In this document: one piece after another, positions 47,209-57,751 of the stretch
Numbering within the stretch: the first letter of the stretch is position 1
Layout of the letters: every line of letters starts with the position of its first letter
Origin: Ornithinimicrobium pratense
Lineage (GTDB): Bacteria; Actinomycetota; Actinomycetes; Actinomycetales; Dermatophilaceae
Assembly: GCF_008843165.1 (NCBI RefSeq)
Contig: NZ_CP044427.1
Span: 1,922,001 to 1,986,000, forward strand
Direction of reading: 5' to 3'
DNA length: 64,000 bases
Notes under the pieces: generated by a model
Told to the model about the DNA's origin: nothing
Database searches by the model: none
The model's input: the letters and a program-made list of their open reading frames with translations, nothing else
Position numbers and translations under genes: made by a program

Positions 47209-48471
47209 TCAGCCGGGGTTTCGGGCGGCGGCGAGGCTCTTACGTCCGCGCCGGAGCAGGGCGACTTGACCGTGCAGGAAGTCTGCGCTCTGCAGGTCGC
47301 GCTCGACGTCCTCCACCTTGGTGTTGTTGAGGCTGACGCCCCCGTCGCCGATGAGGCGGCGGGCGGCACCCTTGCTCTCGGCGAGACCGACGAGCACCAT
47401 CGCCTCGACCAGTGGTGTCCCCGGCGCGACCTCCGCACCGGCCAGCTCCCCGGTGGCGTCGCTCAGGGTGCCGGCGTCGACCTGGCCGGGGTCCCCCTTG
47501 CCGAAGAGCACCTGGCTGGCGGCCTCCACCTGGGCGGTCGCCCCGGGGCCGTGCACGAGGGAGGTCACGTCCGCAGCCAGGGTGCGTTGCGCCTCTCGAA
47601 GATGCGGCCGGTCGGCGGCAGAGCGCTCCAGCTCGGCGATCTGCTCCTGGCTGCGGTCGGTGAAGATGCGCAGCAGCTTGCCGGTCTCGGAGTCGGCGAC
47701 GTTGATCCAGTACTGGTAGAAGGCGTAGGGGCTGGTCATGTCGGCGGCCAGCCATACAGCGTTGCCTGCGGACTTGCCGTACTTCTCGCCGTTCTCGTCC
47801 GTGACCAGCGGCGTGGTCAGCACGTGCGCGGTGCCGCCCTCCACCCGGTGGATGAGGTCCACGCCGGCGGTGAGGTTGCCCCACTGGTCTTGTCCGCCAG
47901 TCTGCAAGGTGCAGCCGTACTCGCGGTAGAGGTGCAGGTAGTCCATCCCCTGCAGCAGCTGGTAGCTGAACTCGGTGTAGGAGATACCCTCCTGACTCTC
48001 CAGGCGTGCGGCGATGGCGTCCTTCTTGATCATCTGGTTGACGCGGAAATGCTTGCCGATGTCCCGCAGGAAGTCCAAGGCACTCATCGGCGCGGTCCAG
48101 TCCAGGTTGTTGACGATCAGGGCCGGGTTCTCGCCCTCGAAGTCGAGGAAGGGCCCGACCTGCCGTTGGATCCGATCCACGTACTCGGCCGTGAGCTCGG
48201 CTGTCTTGAGCACGCGCTCCGAGGTGGGCCTCGGGTCACCGATGAGACCGGTCGAGCCCCCCACCAAGGCCAGCACCCGGTGCCCGGCCCGCTGGAAGTG
48301 ACGCAGCACGATCAGCTGCACCAGGTTGCCGAAGTGCAGCGAGGGGGCCGTCGGGTCAAAGCCGCAGTACAGGGTGAGCGGCCCCTTCTCGAGCGCGGTG
48401 CGCAGGGCGTCCAGGTCCGTGGTCTGCGCCAACAGTCCGCGCCACTGCAGCTCGTCGAGGATGTTGCTCAC
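47209..48471 (-). CDS. tyrS: Tyrosyl-tRNA synthetase
   Basis: Class I synthetase; 420 aa. HIGH-like HFGNL in DPTAPSLHFGNLVQLIVLR, tyrosine pocket TGGQDQWGNL, KMSKS-like KYGKSAGNAVWL, and a C-terminal S4 domain (ESKGAARRLIGDGGVSLNN). GTG at 48471 overlaps the mpg stop as GTGA. mpg-tyrS order is as in M. tuberculosis. Confidence 0.97.
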   Translation of the reverse strand: MSNILDELQWRGLLAQTTDLDALRTALEKGPLTLYCGFDPTAPSLHFGNLVQLIVLRHFQRAGHRVLALVGGSTGLIGDPRPTSERVLKTAELTAEYVDRIQRQVGPFLDFEGENPALIVNNLDWTAPMSALDFLRDIGKHFRVNQMIKKDAIAARLESQEGISYTEFSYQLLQGMDYLHLYREYGCTLQTGGQDQWGNLTAGVDLIHRVEGGTAHVLTTPLVTDENGEKYGKSAGNAVWLAADMTSPYAFYQYWINVADSETGKLLRIFTDRSQEQIAELERSAADRPHLREAQRTLAADVTSLVHGPGATAQVEAASQVLFGKGDPGQVDAGTLSDATGELAGAEVAPGTPLVEAMVLVGLAESKGAARRLIGDGGVSLNNTKVEDVERDLQSADFLHGQVALLRRGRKSLAAARNPG

Positions 48472-49142
48472 CGGTCGTTGTCCTTCTGCGGTTCGTCAGG
48501 GGTATGCCGCCCGGCCGGGGCAGCCCGCCCCAGCCTACGCGCCGCGGCCCGGTAGGCCGAGACGGTCGGCTCGTCCCCGATCCAGAACCGCCAGGGGAAA
48601 AGGGCGCCGTCCCCGCCCTCACCGCTGACCCCGACCCGGGGCCCGGTGCGCACAACACCCGGGGGCCGGGTGCCGGGCCGCAGCCGGACCTCTGCCTCCG
48701 GGGCAAGCAGGTCCAGTCCGTCGTGGCGCAGAGCCAGACCCAGCGCCCGGGTCAGCCGGCCCGGTCCGCGAGCCAGGTCCCGCTCGGTCACCGGCGTCGA
48801 CAACCCCGCCTGGCGACGCTCGCGCGCCAGGTCCAGCCCCTCGACCACCTGCGCCGCCCGCAGCAGCACCGCCGACGCCGTGCCGTCCGGGCCGGTGACG
48901 ATGTTGACGCAGTGGTGCATGCCGTAGGACAGGTAGACGTACAGGTGCCCCGGCGGCCCGAACATCACCTCGGTCCGCGGCGTCGGGCCGCGGTAGGCGT
49001 GGGAGCCCGGGTCTGCCGGGCCGGCGTAGGCCTCGACCTCGGTCAGCCGAAGGGTCACCCCGTCGTGCTGCAGCAGGGCCCCGAGCAGGGCCGGGGCGAC
49101 GTCGAGCACGGGACGGGCCAGGAAGTCACGGTCGATCCGCAT
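48468..49142 (-). CDS. 3-methyladenine DNA glycosylase (AAG/MPG type)
   Basis: Base-excision repair of alkylated purines; 224 aa. LTEVEAYAGPADPGSHAYRG carries the catalytic Glu and the base-intercalation loop region, followed by TEVMFGPPGHLYVYLSYGMH and the arginine-rich GPGRLTRALGL. A short Arg/Pro tail extends the C-terminus. ATG at 49142, 6 bases after the argH stop. Confidence 0.93.
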   Translation of the reverse strand: MRIDRDFLARPVLDVAPALLGALLQHDGVTLRLTEVEAYAGPADPGSHAYRGPTPRTEVMFGPPGHLYVYLSYGMHHCVNIVTGPDGTASAVLLRAAQVVEGLDLARERRQAGLSTPVTERDLARGPGRLTRALGLALRHDGLDLLAPEAEVRLRPGTRPPGVVRTGPRVGVSGEGGDGALFPWRFWIGDEPTVSAYRAAARRLGRAAPAGRHTPDEPQKDNDR

Positions 49143-49148
49143 ACCGCC

Positions 49149-50636
<1,488 letters not shown>

Positions 50637-51158
50637 TCAGCCCGGGTCGCGCTCGCCCGTGCCGTCGTCGGCCAGGTCCAGCAGCCGCTGGGCGGTCTCG
50701 GGACCCCCGGCCGGGTCGGTGGTGATCACCAGGATCGTGTCGTCGCCGGCGATGGTGCCCAGGATGTCGTGGGCGTCGCTGCGGTCGATGGCCGAGGCGA
50801 GGAACTGCGCGGCCCCCGGTGGCGTGCGCAGCACGACCTGGTTGCCCACCGCCCGGGCGCTGACCAGCAGCTCCTGGCACAACCGGGCAAGCCGGGCGCT
50901 GATCTCCCCGGAGTCCTGCGCCGGTCGCGGCGTGAGGTCTCCCCCCTGGCCGGGGACGGCATACACGAGCTGGCGCCCCCGCCGGACCTTGACGGCCTCC
51001 AGGTCGACCAGGTCGCGGGACAGGGTGGCCTGGGTGACGATGATGCCGTCCCGGGCCAAGAGGTCCAGCAGCTGCCCCTGCGAGCCCACCGGGTGACGTT
51101 CGAGCAGGTCGGCGATCCGCTGGTGCCGCGCTCCGCGCGTCGTCGGGATGGAACTCAT
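50637..51158 (-). CDS. argR: Arginine repressor
   Basis: Hexameric arginine-dependent repressor; 173 aa. N-terminal winged helix with VTQATLSRDLVDLEAVKV as recognition helix. The C-terminal arginine-binding domain has IDRSDAHDILGTIAGDDTIL. The ATG at 51158 has no ribosome binding site, and TATAGT lies 8 bases before it, so the mRNA is probably leaderless. Two ARG boxes overlap that promoter, implying autorepression. Confidence 0.95.
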   Translation of the reverse strand: MSSIPTTRGARHQRIADLLERHPVGSQGQLLDLLARDGIIVTQATLSRDLVDLEAVKVRRGRQLVYAVPGQGGDLTPRPAQDSGEISARLARLCQELLVSARAVGNQVVLRTPPGAAQFLASAIDRSDAHDILGTIAGDDTILVITTDPAGGPETAQRLLDLADDGTGERDPG

Positions 51159-51160
51159 GC

Positions 51161-51195
51161 TGCAGGACTATACCTAGGGCTGCATGACTATGCGG
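51161..51195 (-). promoter_or_regulatory. argR promoter with two ARG boxes
   Basis: On the transcribed strand CGCATAGTCATGCA (51194-51181) and GTATAGTCCTGCA (51173-51161) match the actinobacterial/E. coli ARG box pattern, about 20 bases apart. The second contains the -10 TATAGT (51172-51167). ArgR bound here would block RNA polymerase. Pattern seen; binding inferred. Confidence 0.75.
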
Positions 51196-51229
51196 AGTCC
51201 GCTCCGACGGCGCGGCCCTTTGCCAGGTC

Positions 51230-52144
51230 TCAGGCCCCCAGCTCCTCCAGGAGGGCGACACAGGCTTGCCCATGCTTCCGCTGGAAGGCTCGGAGCGTCG
51301 GCAGCCCCGGCGCCGGTGGCTTCGCTGCGGCCTCGATGAAGGACCCACCCAACGCGGCGATGAGGCCAAGGACGTCCTCCGGCTCCGCGCCGAGCTCGTG
51401 CAGGACGGGCAGGTGCGGACGCACGTCCAGGTCCCCTCCCCACCGCACGTTGACGAGGAGCATGACGGCATCGGCCCAGGCTGCGCCCCGCGACGCCCAG
51501 GGCCAGTCGACCACACGCACCGTGCCCGCTGGGGTGACCAACAGGTTGTCAGCGCGCATGTCCGTGTGGGCGACCGACTCCCCCGCCAGCCGCGGCAGGG
51601 TCTGTGCACAAAGCCCCACCAGGTCGTCGAGGCGGGCCGCGACCCAGGGGGGCACTCCCTGGGTGCCGGAGTCACGCAGCCGGGCCAGCGCCCCGAACTC
51701 CCCCACCAGCTCCTCGTGCAGCGCCGGCCAGGTGGCGGGCGCCGGGCGGCGTGCCAGGTCGCCCAGCGCGGCGAGGCTGGCCCGCAGCTCCTCCTCCGTC
51801 CAGGGCAGCTGTGGATGCCGGCCCTCGACATCCTCGACGACGAGGGCGACCCACTCGCCGTCATCGTAGGACGCGAGCAGCTGCGGCACCTCGGGCACGT
51901 CGACCAGGCTGCGCAGCACCTCGGCCTCCCGCCGGTGCAGGTCCGGGGTGCCCGGGTTCTGGGCCGGGCTCACCCCCTTGACGAATGCGCGGCGTCCTGA
52001 CGCGGTGATGACCCGGTCCGCGGTGCCAGGGGAGAAGCCGCCGGGCTGGGAGGCCGCGCCCACCACCGGCTCGCCCAGGACCTCGCCCACCCAGGAGCGG
52101 ACCTCCCGGGGTAGCTCCTCCCAAGCCAACCGGACGCCATACAC
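51230..52144 (-). CDS. Aminoglycoside-phosphotransferase-fold kinase
   Basis: 304 aa. APH/kinase-like fold with catalytic loop VAHTDMRADNLLV (HxDxxxxN) and metal Asp in VRVVDWPWAS. The nucleotide loop is SQPGGFSPG. This family is common in Actinobacteria and mostly of unknown substrate; drug resistance should not be assumed. GTG at 52144, 4 bases after the SDR stop. Confidence 0.83.
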   Translation of the reverse strand: MYGVRLAWEELPREVRSWVGEVLGEPVVGAASQPGGFSPGTADRVITASGRRAFVKGVSPAQNPGTPDLHRREAEVLRSLVDVPEVPQLLASYDDGEWVALVVEDVEGRHPQLPWTEEELRASLAALGDLARRPAPATWPALHEELVGEFGALARLRDSGTQGVPPWVAARLDDLVGLCAQTLPRLAGESVAHTDMRADNLLVTPAGTVRVVDWPWASRGAAWADAVMLLVNVRWGGDLDVRPHLPVLHELGAEPEDVLGLIAALGGSFIEAAAKPPAPGLPTLRAFQRKHGQACVALLEELGA

Positions 52145-52148
52145 AGGA

Positions 52149-52946
52149 TCAGCTCACGGGGTCATCATTGCCCCAGGGGCGCAGGCGTAGCATGCGGGCC
52201 CCCTCGGCCAGGCCTGACCTCGACCGCTCGCGCAGGGTGTCGAGGTCATCGGTCCCGGCCCGGACGAAGCGACCGTTGAACCCGTCGAGCTCACCGTCGG
52301 CGATAGCCAGCGCCAGCGCCTTGAGGTCCTCGGGGTCGGTCCATTCGGTGCGGCCGCGGTGCAGCTCCATGGAATGCGTCATGTCCGACTCGATCACGCC
52401 CGGGGCCAGGTCGAAGGCGAGCACCCCGTGCTCGGCTCCAGCCAGGGCGGTGCCGCCGGTCAGCCGGGCCAGCGCGGACTTGGAGGCGTGGTAGGCCGTG
52501 AGCAAGGCGCTCTCCCTGGTGCCGGAGCCGGAGTTGAGGTTGATCACGCGTCCTCCCCCGGCACCGATCATGTGCGGCACGACCGCTCGGGTCAGCAGGA
52601 AGGGGCCGCGCACGTTGATGACCATCACCCGCCACCAGGTCTCGACGTCCGCCTCCCACAGCGGCACCTCCGGCTCGATCGCGCCGGCGTTGTTGACGAG
52701 CAGGTCAATGCGTCCGTGCCGCTCCACGACCCTGGCCACGGTGGCCTCGACCGCCTGCTCGTCGGTGACGTCGCAGGTGAACGACTCGAACGGCTGGCCC
52801 TCCACGCCCTCCGGTGTGCCGCCCGAACGGGAGAGGCCGGCGACGTGCCAGCCGGCCCCGAGCAGGGCGCGGGTCAGGTGGGCACCGATCCCCCGGGAGG
52901 CTCCGGTGATGACGGCGACACGGTCAGGAGCTCGATCGGAAGTCAT
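52149..52946 (-). CDS. Short-chain dehydrogenase/reductase
   Basis: 265 aa. Cofactor loop VITGASRGIGAHL, LLVNNAGAIEPEVPLW, catalytic Ser in NLNSGSGTR and YxxxK in TAYHASKSAL. The acceptor substrate is unknown. It follows pheT by 41 bases and probably forms a transcription unit with the APH-fold gene. Confidence 0.88.
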   Translation of the reverse strand: MTSDRAPDRVAVITGASRGIGAHLTRALLGAGWHVAGLSRSGGTPEGVEGQPFESFTCDVTDEQAVEATVARVVERHGRIDLLVNNAGAIEPEVPLWEADVETWWRVMVINVRGPFLLTRAVVPHMIGAGGGRVINLNSGSGTRESALLTAYHASKSALARLTGGTALAGAEHGVLAFDLAPGVIESDMTHSMELHRGRTEWTDPEDLKALALAIADGELDGFNGRFVRAGTDDLDTLRERSRSGLAEGARMLRLRPWGNDDPVS

Positions 52947-52987
52947 GGCTCCAGCCTACTGAGGCGCGCTGCGGTGCCAGGGGCGCC

Positions 52988-55543
52988 TCAGCGCTGGACT
53001 GCGCCGAGCTCCCGCGTCGCGCGGGCCACCGCCGCATCGCGCGCCGCGTTGACCTCCTCGGTGGTCAGCGTCCGGTCCGGGGCGCGGAAGGTCATCCGAA
53101 AGGCCAGCGACTGCTGGTCGTCCTCGATCTGGTCACCGACGTAGACGTCGAACAGCGCGATGCTCTCCAGCAGGTCGCCCGCGCCCATGCGCAACGTGGC
53201 CTCCACATCGGCGTAGGAGACGGTGCGGGGGACCACCAGGGCGACGTCCGACCCGGCGACGGGGTGGGTGGACAGCGCGCCGGCCTGTCCGGGTTGTTCG
53301 CTGGCCGTGACCAGCACCTCCAGGTCGAGCTCGGCCGCGCAGGTCCGCTCCGGCAAACCCAGGCGCTGCAGCACCTTGGGGTGGAGCTCGCCCGCCCACC
53401 CGACGGGGGTGCCGTCAGCCAGCGTGAGCTCCACGCACCGTCCCGGGTGGAAGGGCGCACGCTCGGTCTGCACCCGCTGCACGGGGACGCCCAGGGTGTC
53501 GGCGACCGCGTGCCCCCACCCCACGATGTCGGTGACATCCAGGGGCCTGCCCTGGCCCCACCAGCCGGCTCGCTCGACCTGGCCGGCCGCGACGATCGCG
53601 ACGTGCAGCGGCTGGGACGGGACCGCGCCGCGAATGCGCTCGAGCACCTCGTCGGAGGGTCGGGCGCCCACGCCCGGCACCGGGGCCTGGGCCGTATGGT
53701 CGGGCAGGGTGACCGTGTCGATCTCGAACAGCGCCACGTCCCGCGAGCCGCGGGAGATGTTGCGTCGCAGGGTGTCCGGCAGGGTCTGCAGCAGCTCGGT
53801 GCGCATGAGGGGCGCCTCGTCCGACAGCGGGTTGGCCAGCCTCAGGGCGGCGCGGCGCGGGTCGTCCGCGGCCAGTCCCAACTCGTCGAACCGGCTCTCG
53901 CCGACGAACGGGTAGGTCAGCACCTCGTGCAGCCCCTGACCCGCGAGGCCGTAGGCCACGGCGTGGCGGCTGCGCTGGGCGTGGGTGAGGCCTCGGCCCC
54001 CGGTAGCACGCGGCACGACCGACGGGATCTTGTCGTAGCCGTCGATCCGCGCCACTTCCTCCACCAGGGTCGGGGCGTCGGTGAGGTCAGGCCGCCAGGT
54101 GGGCGGCGTGACACGCACCGGGAGGTAGGCCTGCGACGCGTCCGGCTTCTCGACGCGGCACCCGATCATCTGCAGGATCTCCACGACCCGCTCGCGCGGG
54201 TAGTCGACGCCGACGTAGGCGCTGGGCAGCGAGAGGTCCAGGTCGATCGCCGGCAGCGTGGTCGCCGCGCGCTCGTCGGCGTCGGTGATCGCGGGGTCCG
54301 CGATGCCGCCGCCGTGCTCGACGAGCAAGTTGACGGCCATCTGGGCCGCCGCGGCGGTGACGTCGGGGTCGACCCCGCGCTCGAACCGCTTCGCCGCCTC
54401 GCTGGACAACTTGTGCCGGCGCGCGGTCCGGGCCACCGAGCGCTGGTCGAAGTGGGCGGACTCGATCAGCACGTCCGTGGTCTGTCCGGGGGTGACCTCG
54501 CCGTCCTCGCCGCCCATGACGCCGGCGAGGGCCAGGATGCGCTCCCCGCCCGGCCCGCAGGTGATGAGCAGGTCCTCGGGGTCGAGGCCGCGGTCGACGT
54601 CGTCGAGGGTCTTCAGCCGCTCCCCCGCGCGGGCCCGGCGCACGACGATTGGGCGCTCGAGGGTGTCCAGGTCGAAAGCGTGCAGCGGCTGGCCAAGGGC
54701 GAGCATGACGTAGTTCGTCACGTCGACGGCGAGCCCGATGGGGCGCATCCCGGCCTCGGTGAGCCGACGCGCCAGCCACTCCGGCGTCTGCCGGGTCAGG
54801 TCGATGCCCCGGACGACCCGAGCCAGGTAGCGGTCGCAACCGGGCACGCCGTCCAGCGGTGCCTGGTCGGCGAGCTGCACGGGATACCCGCCGTCCGCCG
54901 CGGGGTCCACCGGCAGGTCGGCCGGGTCGCGGTATGCCGCGCCGGTCGAGTGGGAGTACTCCCGAGCGATGCCCCGGATCGAGAAGCAGTAGCCGCGATC
55001 CGGCGTGACGTTGACCTCGACGACCTCGCGGTCCAGGCCCAGGACGGGGATCAGGTTGTCGCCGGGCTCTAGGCCGAGCTCGGCGACGCGCCCCTCGCCG
55101 AGCAGGCGCGGCAGCACGATGATGCCATCGTGGTCATCACCGATGCCCAGCTCGCGCACCGAGCAGATCATGCCCGCCGAGACGTGGCCGTAGGTCTTGC
55201 GCGCCGAGATCCGGAAGTCTCCGGGCAGCACCCCACCGGGGAGGACCACCGCGACGAGGTCGCCGACCTCGAAGTTGTCAGCGCCGCAGACGATGCCCTG
55301 GGGCTCCCCGGTGTCATTCGCGTCCGCGACGTCCACCTGGCACCAGTTGATCGTCTTGCCGTTCTTCTGCGGCTCGGGGTACTTCTCCAGCACCCGGCCG
55401 ACCACGAGCGGCCCGGTGACGTCACCACCGTGCAGCCCTTCCTCCTCGAGTCCGACGGAGACGAGGTCGGCGGCGATCTGCTCGCCGGTCACCCCCGGCG
55501 GCAGCTCGACATACTCACCCAGCCAGTCGACCGGAACCCGCAT
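52988..55543 (-). CDS. pheT: Phenylalanyl-tRNA synthetase beta subunit
   Basis: 851 aa. N-terminal EMAP-like tRNA-binding domain (MRVPVDWLGEYVEL, LVVGRVLEKYPEPQKNGKTI), B3/B4 editing domain (GVDPDVTAAAAQMAVNLL nearby), catalytic-like core, and a C-terminal ferredoxin-fold anticodon domain (YVGDQIEDDQQSLAFRMTF). The ATG at 55543 shares a base with the pheS stop (TGATG). Confidence 0.96.
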   Translation of the reverse strand: MRVPVDWLGEYVELPPGVTGEQIAADLVSVGLEEEGLHGGDVTGPLVVGRVLEKYPEPQKNGKTINWCQVDVADANDTGEPQGIVCGADNFEVGDLVAVVLPGGVLPGDFRISARKTYGHVSAGMICSVRELGIGDDHDGIIVLPRLLGEGRVAELGLEPGDNLIPVLGLDREVVEVNVTPDRGYCFSIRGIAREYSHSTGAAYRDPADLPVDPAADGGYPVQLADQAPLDGVPGCDRYLARVVRGIDLTRQTPEWLARRLTEAGMRPIGLAVDVTNYVMLALGQPLHAFDLDTLERPIVVRRARAGERLKTLDDVDRGLDPEDLLITCGPGGERILALAGVMGGEDGEVTPGQTTDVLIESAHFDQRSVARTARRHKLSSEAAKRFERGVDPDVTAAAAQMAVNLLVEHGGGIADPAITDADERAATTLPAIDLDLSLPSAYVGVDYPRERVVEILQMIGCRVEKPDASQAYLPVRVTPPTWRPDLTDAPTLVEEVARIDGYDKIPSVVPRATGGRGLTHAQRSRHAVAYGLAGQGLHEVLTYPFVGESRFDELGLAADDPRRAALRLANPLSDEAPLMRTELLQTLPDTLRRNISRGSRDVALFEIDTVTLPDHTAQAPVPGVGARPSDEVLERIRGAVPSQPLHVAIVAAGQVERAGWWGQGRPLDVTDIVGWGHAVADTLGVPVQRVQTERAPFHPGRCVELTLADGTPVGWAGELHPKVLQRLGLPERTCAAELDLEVLVTASEQPGQAGALSTHPVAGSDVALVVPRTVSYADVEATLRMGAGDLLESIALFDVYVGDQIEDDQQSLAFRMTFRAPDRTLTTEEVNAARDAAVARATRELGAVQR

Positions 55544-56643
55544 CAGATCTCCATCCCGAACTGCGCGTTGAAGCGCACGTCTCCCTCGATCAGCTCGCGC
55601 ATGTCGGCGATGCCGTGGCGGAACATCGCGGTCCGCTCCACGCCCATCCCGAAGGCGAAGCCCTGGTAGCGCTCCGGGTCGATGCCGCAGGCGCGCAGGA
55701 CGTTGTGGTGGACCATGCCGCAGCCGCCCCACTCGATCCAGCCGGTGCCGCCACAGGTTCGACACTGCGCGGCACTCGGTTCCCCCCGGCACACGAAGCA
55801 CTGGAAGTCCATCTCCGCGCTCGGCTCGGTGAACGGGAAGAACGCGGGCCGCAGGCGGCTGACGATCCCCTCGCCGAACATCGCCTCGGCCAGCCGGTCG
55901 AGGGTGCCCTTGAGGTGGGCCATGGTCAGGCCCTCGTCGATCGCCAGGCCTTCCATCTGGTGGAAGACCGGGGTGTGCGTGGCGTCCAGCTCGTCGGTAC
56001 GGAAGGTCTTGCCCGGCACCGCGACGTAGAGCGGTGCCCCCCGCTCCAGCAGGCTGCGCGCCTGGACCGGGGAGGTGTGGGTGCGCAGCACCAGCCCGGC
56101 GTCGGCCGGGTCGATGAAGAAGGTGTCCTGCATCTGCCGGGCCGGGTGGTCCTTGTCGAAGTTGAGCGCGTCGAAGTTGAACCACTCGGCCTCGACCCCG
56201 GGGCCCTCGGCGATCTCCCAGCCCATGCCGACCATCACGTCGGCCATCCGCTCGGCCGTGACGGTGAGCACGTGGCGCCGCCCGAGGGTCCGGCGGGATG
56301 GCGCCAAAGTGAGATCGATGGCCTCCTCGACGAGGATCCGCTCGTCGCGCTCCGCCTCGAGTTCGGCCTGCCGGGCGGCCAGGGCCTGGTTCACCCCTCC
56401 GCGGGCCTGACCCACCCGCTTGCCGGCCTCGGCCTTGGCACTGGGCGGCAGAGCACCGATCTCGCGGTTGGCCAGGGCGAGCGGTGACCGCTCACCGGCG
56501 TGCGCCAGTCGGGCGGCCTTGAGCTCCTCCAGGGAGCCTGCGTCGGCGATGGCGCTCAGGGCGTCGGCGACGTTGGCCTCGATCGCCTCCGGGGCGAGGG
56601 CAGCGACCTCGACGGGGTCGTAGTTGTTGTTGGGACCGGACAC
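55543..56643 (-). CDS. pheS: Phenylalanyl-tRNA synthetase alpha subunit
   Basis: 366 aa. N-terminal coiled coil, then class II core: FDALNFDKDHPARQMQDTFF, RTHTSPVQARSLL, VFHQMEGLAIDEG and motif 3 GFAFGMGVERTAMFRHGI. GTG at 56643; TAGACT at 56656-56651 lies exactly 7 bases before it and there is no ribosome binding site, so it is very likely leaderless. Divergent from the DUF368 gene. Confidence 0.96.
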   Translation of the reverse strand: MSGPNNNYDPVEVAALAPEAIEANVADALSAIADAGSLEELKAARLAHAGERSPLALANREIGALPPSAKAEAGKRVGQARGGVNQALAARQAELEAERDERILVEEAIDLTLAPSRRTLGRRHVLTVTAERMADVMVGMGWEIAEGPGVEAEWFNFDALNFDKDHPARQMQDTFFIDPADAGLVLRTHTSPVQARSLLERGAPLYVAVPGKTFRTDELDATHTPVFHQMEGLAIDEGLTMAHLKGTLDRLAEAMFGEGIVSRLRPAFFPFTEPSAEMDFQCFVCRGEPSAAQCRTCGGTGWIEWGGCGMVHHNVLRACGIDPERYQGFAFGMGVERTAMFRHGIADMRELIEGDVRFNAQFGMEI

Positions 56644-56715
56644 CTGCGCAAGTCTATGTATGCCGCTCCCGTGTCCACGACCGGGTTTAGGCGGGGCAGA
56701 CCGTAGCCTTGTCCC

Positions 56716-57684
56716 ATGCCCTCCCCCCTGACCTCGTCGCTGCACGCTGCCCGCGGGGCGGCAATCGGGCTGTCCGAGGTGGTCCCCGGCATCAGTGGCG
56801 GCACGGTCGCGCTCATCGTCGGGGTCTATGAGCGGCTCATCACCTCCGCCGGCCACTTCGTCGGGGCTGCCCGCCTGCTGCTCAGCGACCGGGATGCAGC
56901 ACGACGGGAGTTCGCCCAGATCCGCTGGGACGTCGTCATCCCCGTCCTGCTGGGCATGCTCCCGGCGGTGGTCATCGGGGCCAGACTGCTCGGCCCGTTG
57001 GTGGAGAACCACCCCGTGCCGACGTTTGCCCTCTTCCTCGGCATGAGCCTGGCCGCCATCACCGTCCCGGCAGGCATGGTCGGCCCGGCGTGGACCTGGC
57101 CGCGGGTGGGGCTGGCGACCGTGGTCGCGGCACTCGTCTTCTTCCTGGTCGGCATCCCTCCTCAGCAGGTGCCGACCCACCTCGTGCTGGTCTTCCTCGC
57201 GGCTTCGGTCGCGGTGTGCGCACTCGCACTCCCCGGGCTCTCCGGATCCTTCCTGCTGCTGACGCTCGGTCTGTACACCCCGACGATCACCGCCCTCAAC
57301 GAGCGGCAGTGGGTCTACATCGGCGTGTTCGCCGCCGGGGTGGTGGTGGGGCTCTCGCTGTTCGTCCGGCTCCTGCAGCACCTGCTGGAGAAGCATCACG
57401 TGACCACGCTGGTGGTGGTCACCGGAACCATCGCCGGCGCGGTGCGGGCCCTGTGGCCGTGGCAGGACGAGGACCGGACGATGCTGGCCCCCAGCGGCGA
57501 CCTCGGTCTGCCGGTGGCGCTGTTCTTCGCGGGTGTCGCCCTGGTGCTCGGCCTGGCCTGGCTGGGCCGCCGGGGCGAGGAGCACCAGCAGGCGCTGGAG
57601 GTCGCCGAGAAGGTCGCGGAGGCCGACGAGGCGGACGAGGGCGCGCGTGACTCCGGACCCCACTCCGGACCCCGCACCCGCTGA
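56716..57684 (+). CDS. DUF368 polyprenyl-phosphate translocase (PopT family)
   Basis: 322 aa, about eight hydrophobic segments. The DUF368 signature GLSEVVPGISGGTVALI at 18-34 and the second repeat LALPGLSGSFLLLTLGLY are clear. DUF368 members have been shown to recycle undecaprenyl phosphate across the membrane. An acidic 40-residue tail follows. TAGCCT at 56704-56709 lies 6 bases before the ATG, without ribosome binding site: leaderless. It could serve the lipid-linked glycan genes at 29-33 kb, but that is inference. Confidence 0.9.
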   Translation: MPSPLTSSLHAARGAAIGLSEVVPGISGGTVALIVGVYERLITSAGHFVGAARLLLSDRDAARREFAQIRWDVVIPVLLGMLPAVVIGARLLGPLVENHPVPTFALFLGMSLAAITVPAGMVGPAWTWPRVGLATVVAALVFFLVGIPPQQVPTHLVLVFLAASVAVCALALPGLSGSFLLLTLGLYTPTITALNERQWVYIGVFAAGVVVGLSLFVRLLQHLLEKHHVTTLVVVTGTIAGAVRALWPWQDEDRTMLAPSGDLGLPVALFFAGVALVLGLAWLGRRGEEHQQALEVAEKVAEADEADEGARDSGPHSGPRTR

Positions 57685-57751
57685 CAGCCGCCCGGTTAGC
57701 GGCACCCCGGCTCGAGACCCACCCGCCTAGCGGCACCTGGGCCAGCGGACC
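57685..57751. terminator. Short hairpins between convergent genes
   Basis: GCCGC...GCGGC and CCGC-CTA-GCGG form two small stems, and TAGCGGCACC is repeated. The gap separates the stops of the DUF368 gene and the methyltransferase gene. Weak evidence for termination. Confidence 0.4.

Noticed and set aside
51230..52144. Aminoglycoside resistance gene
   Set aside because: Only the APH fold and catalytic loop are recognisable. The chromosomal housekeeping context and general family resemblance do not support a resistance claim.
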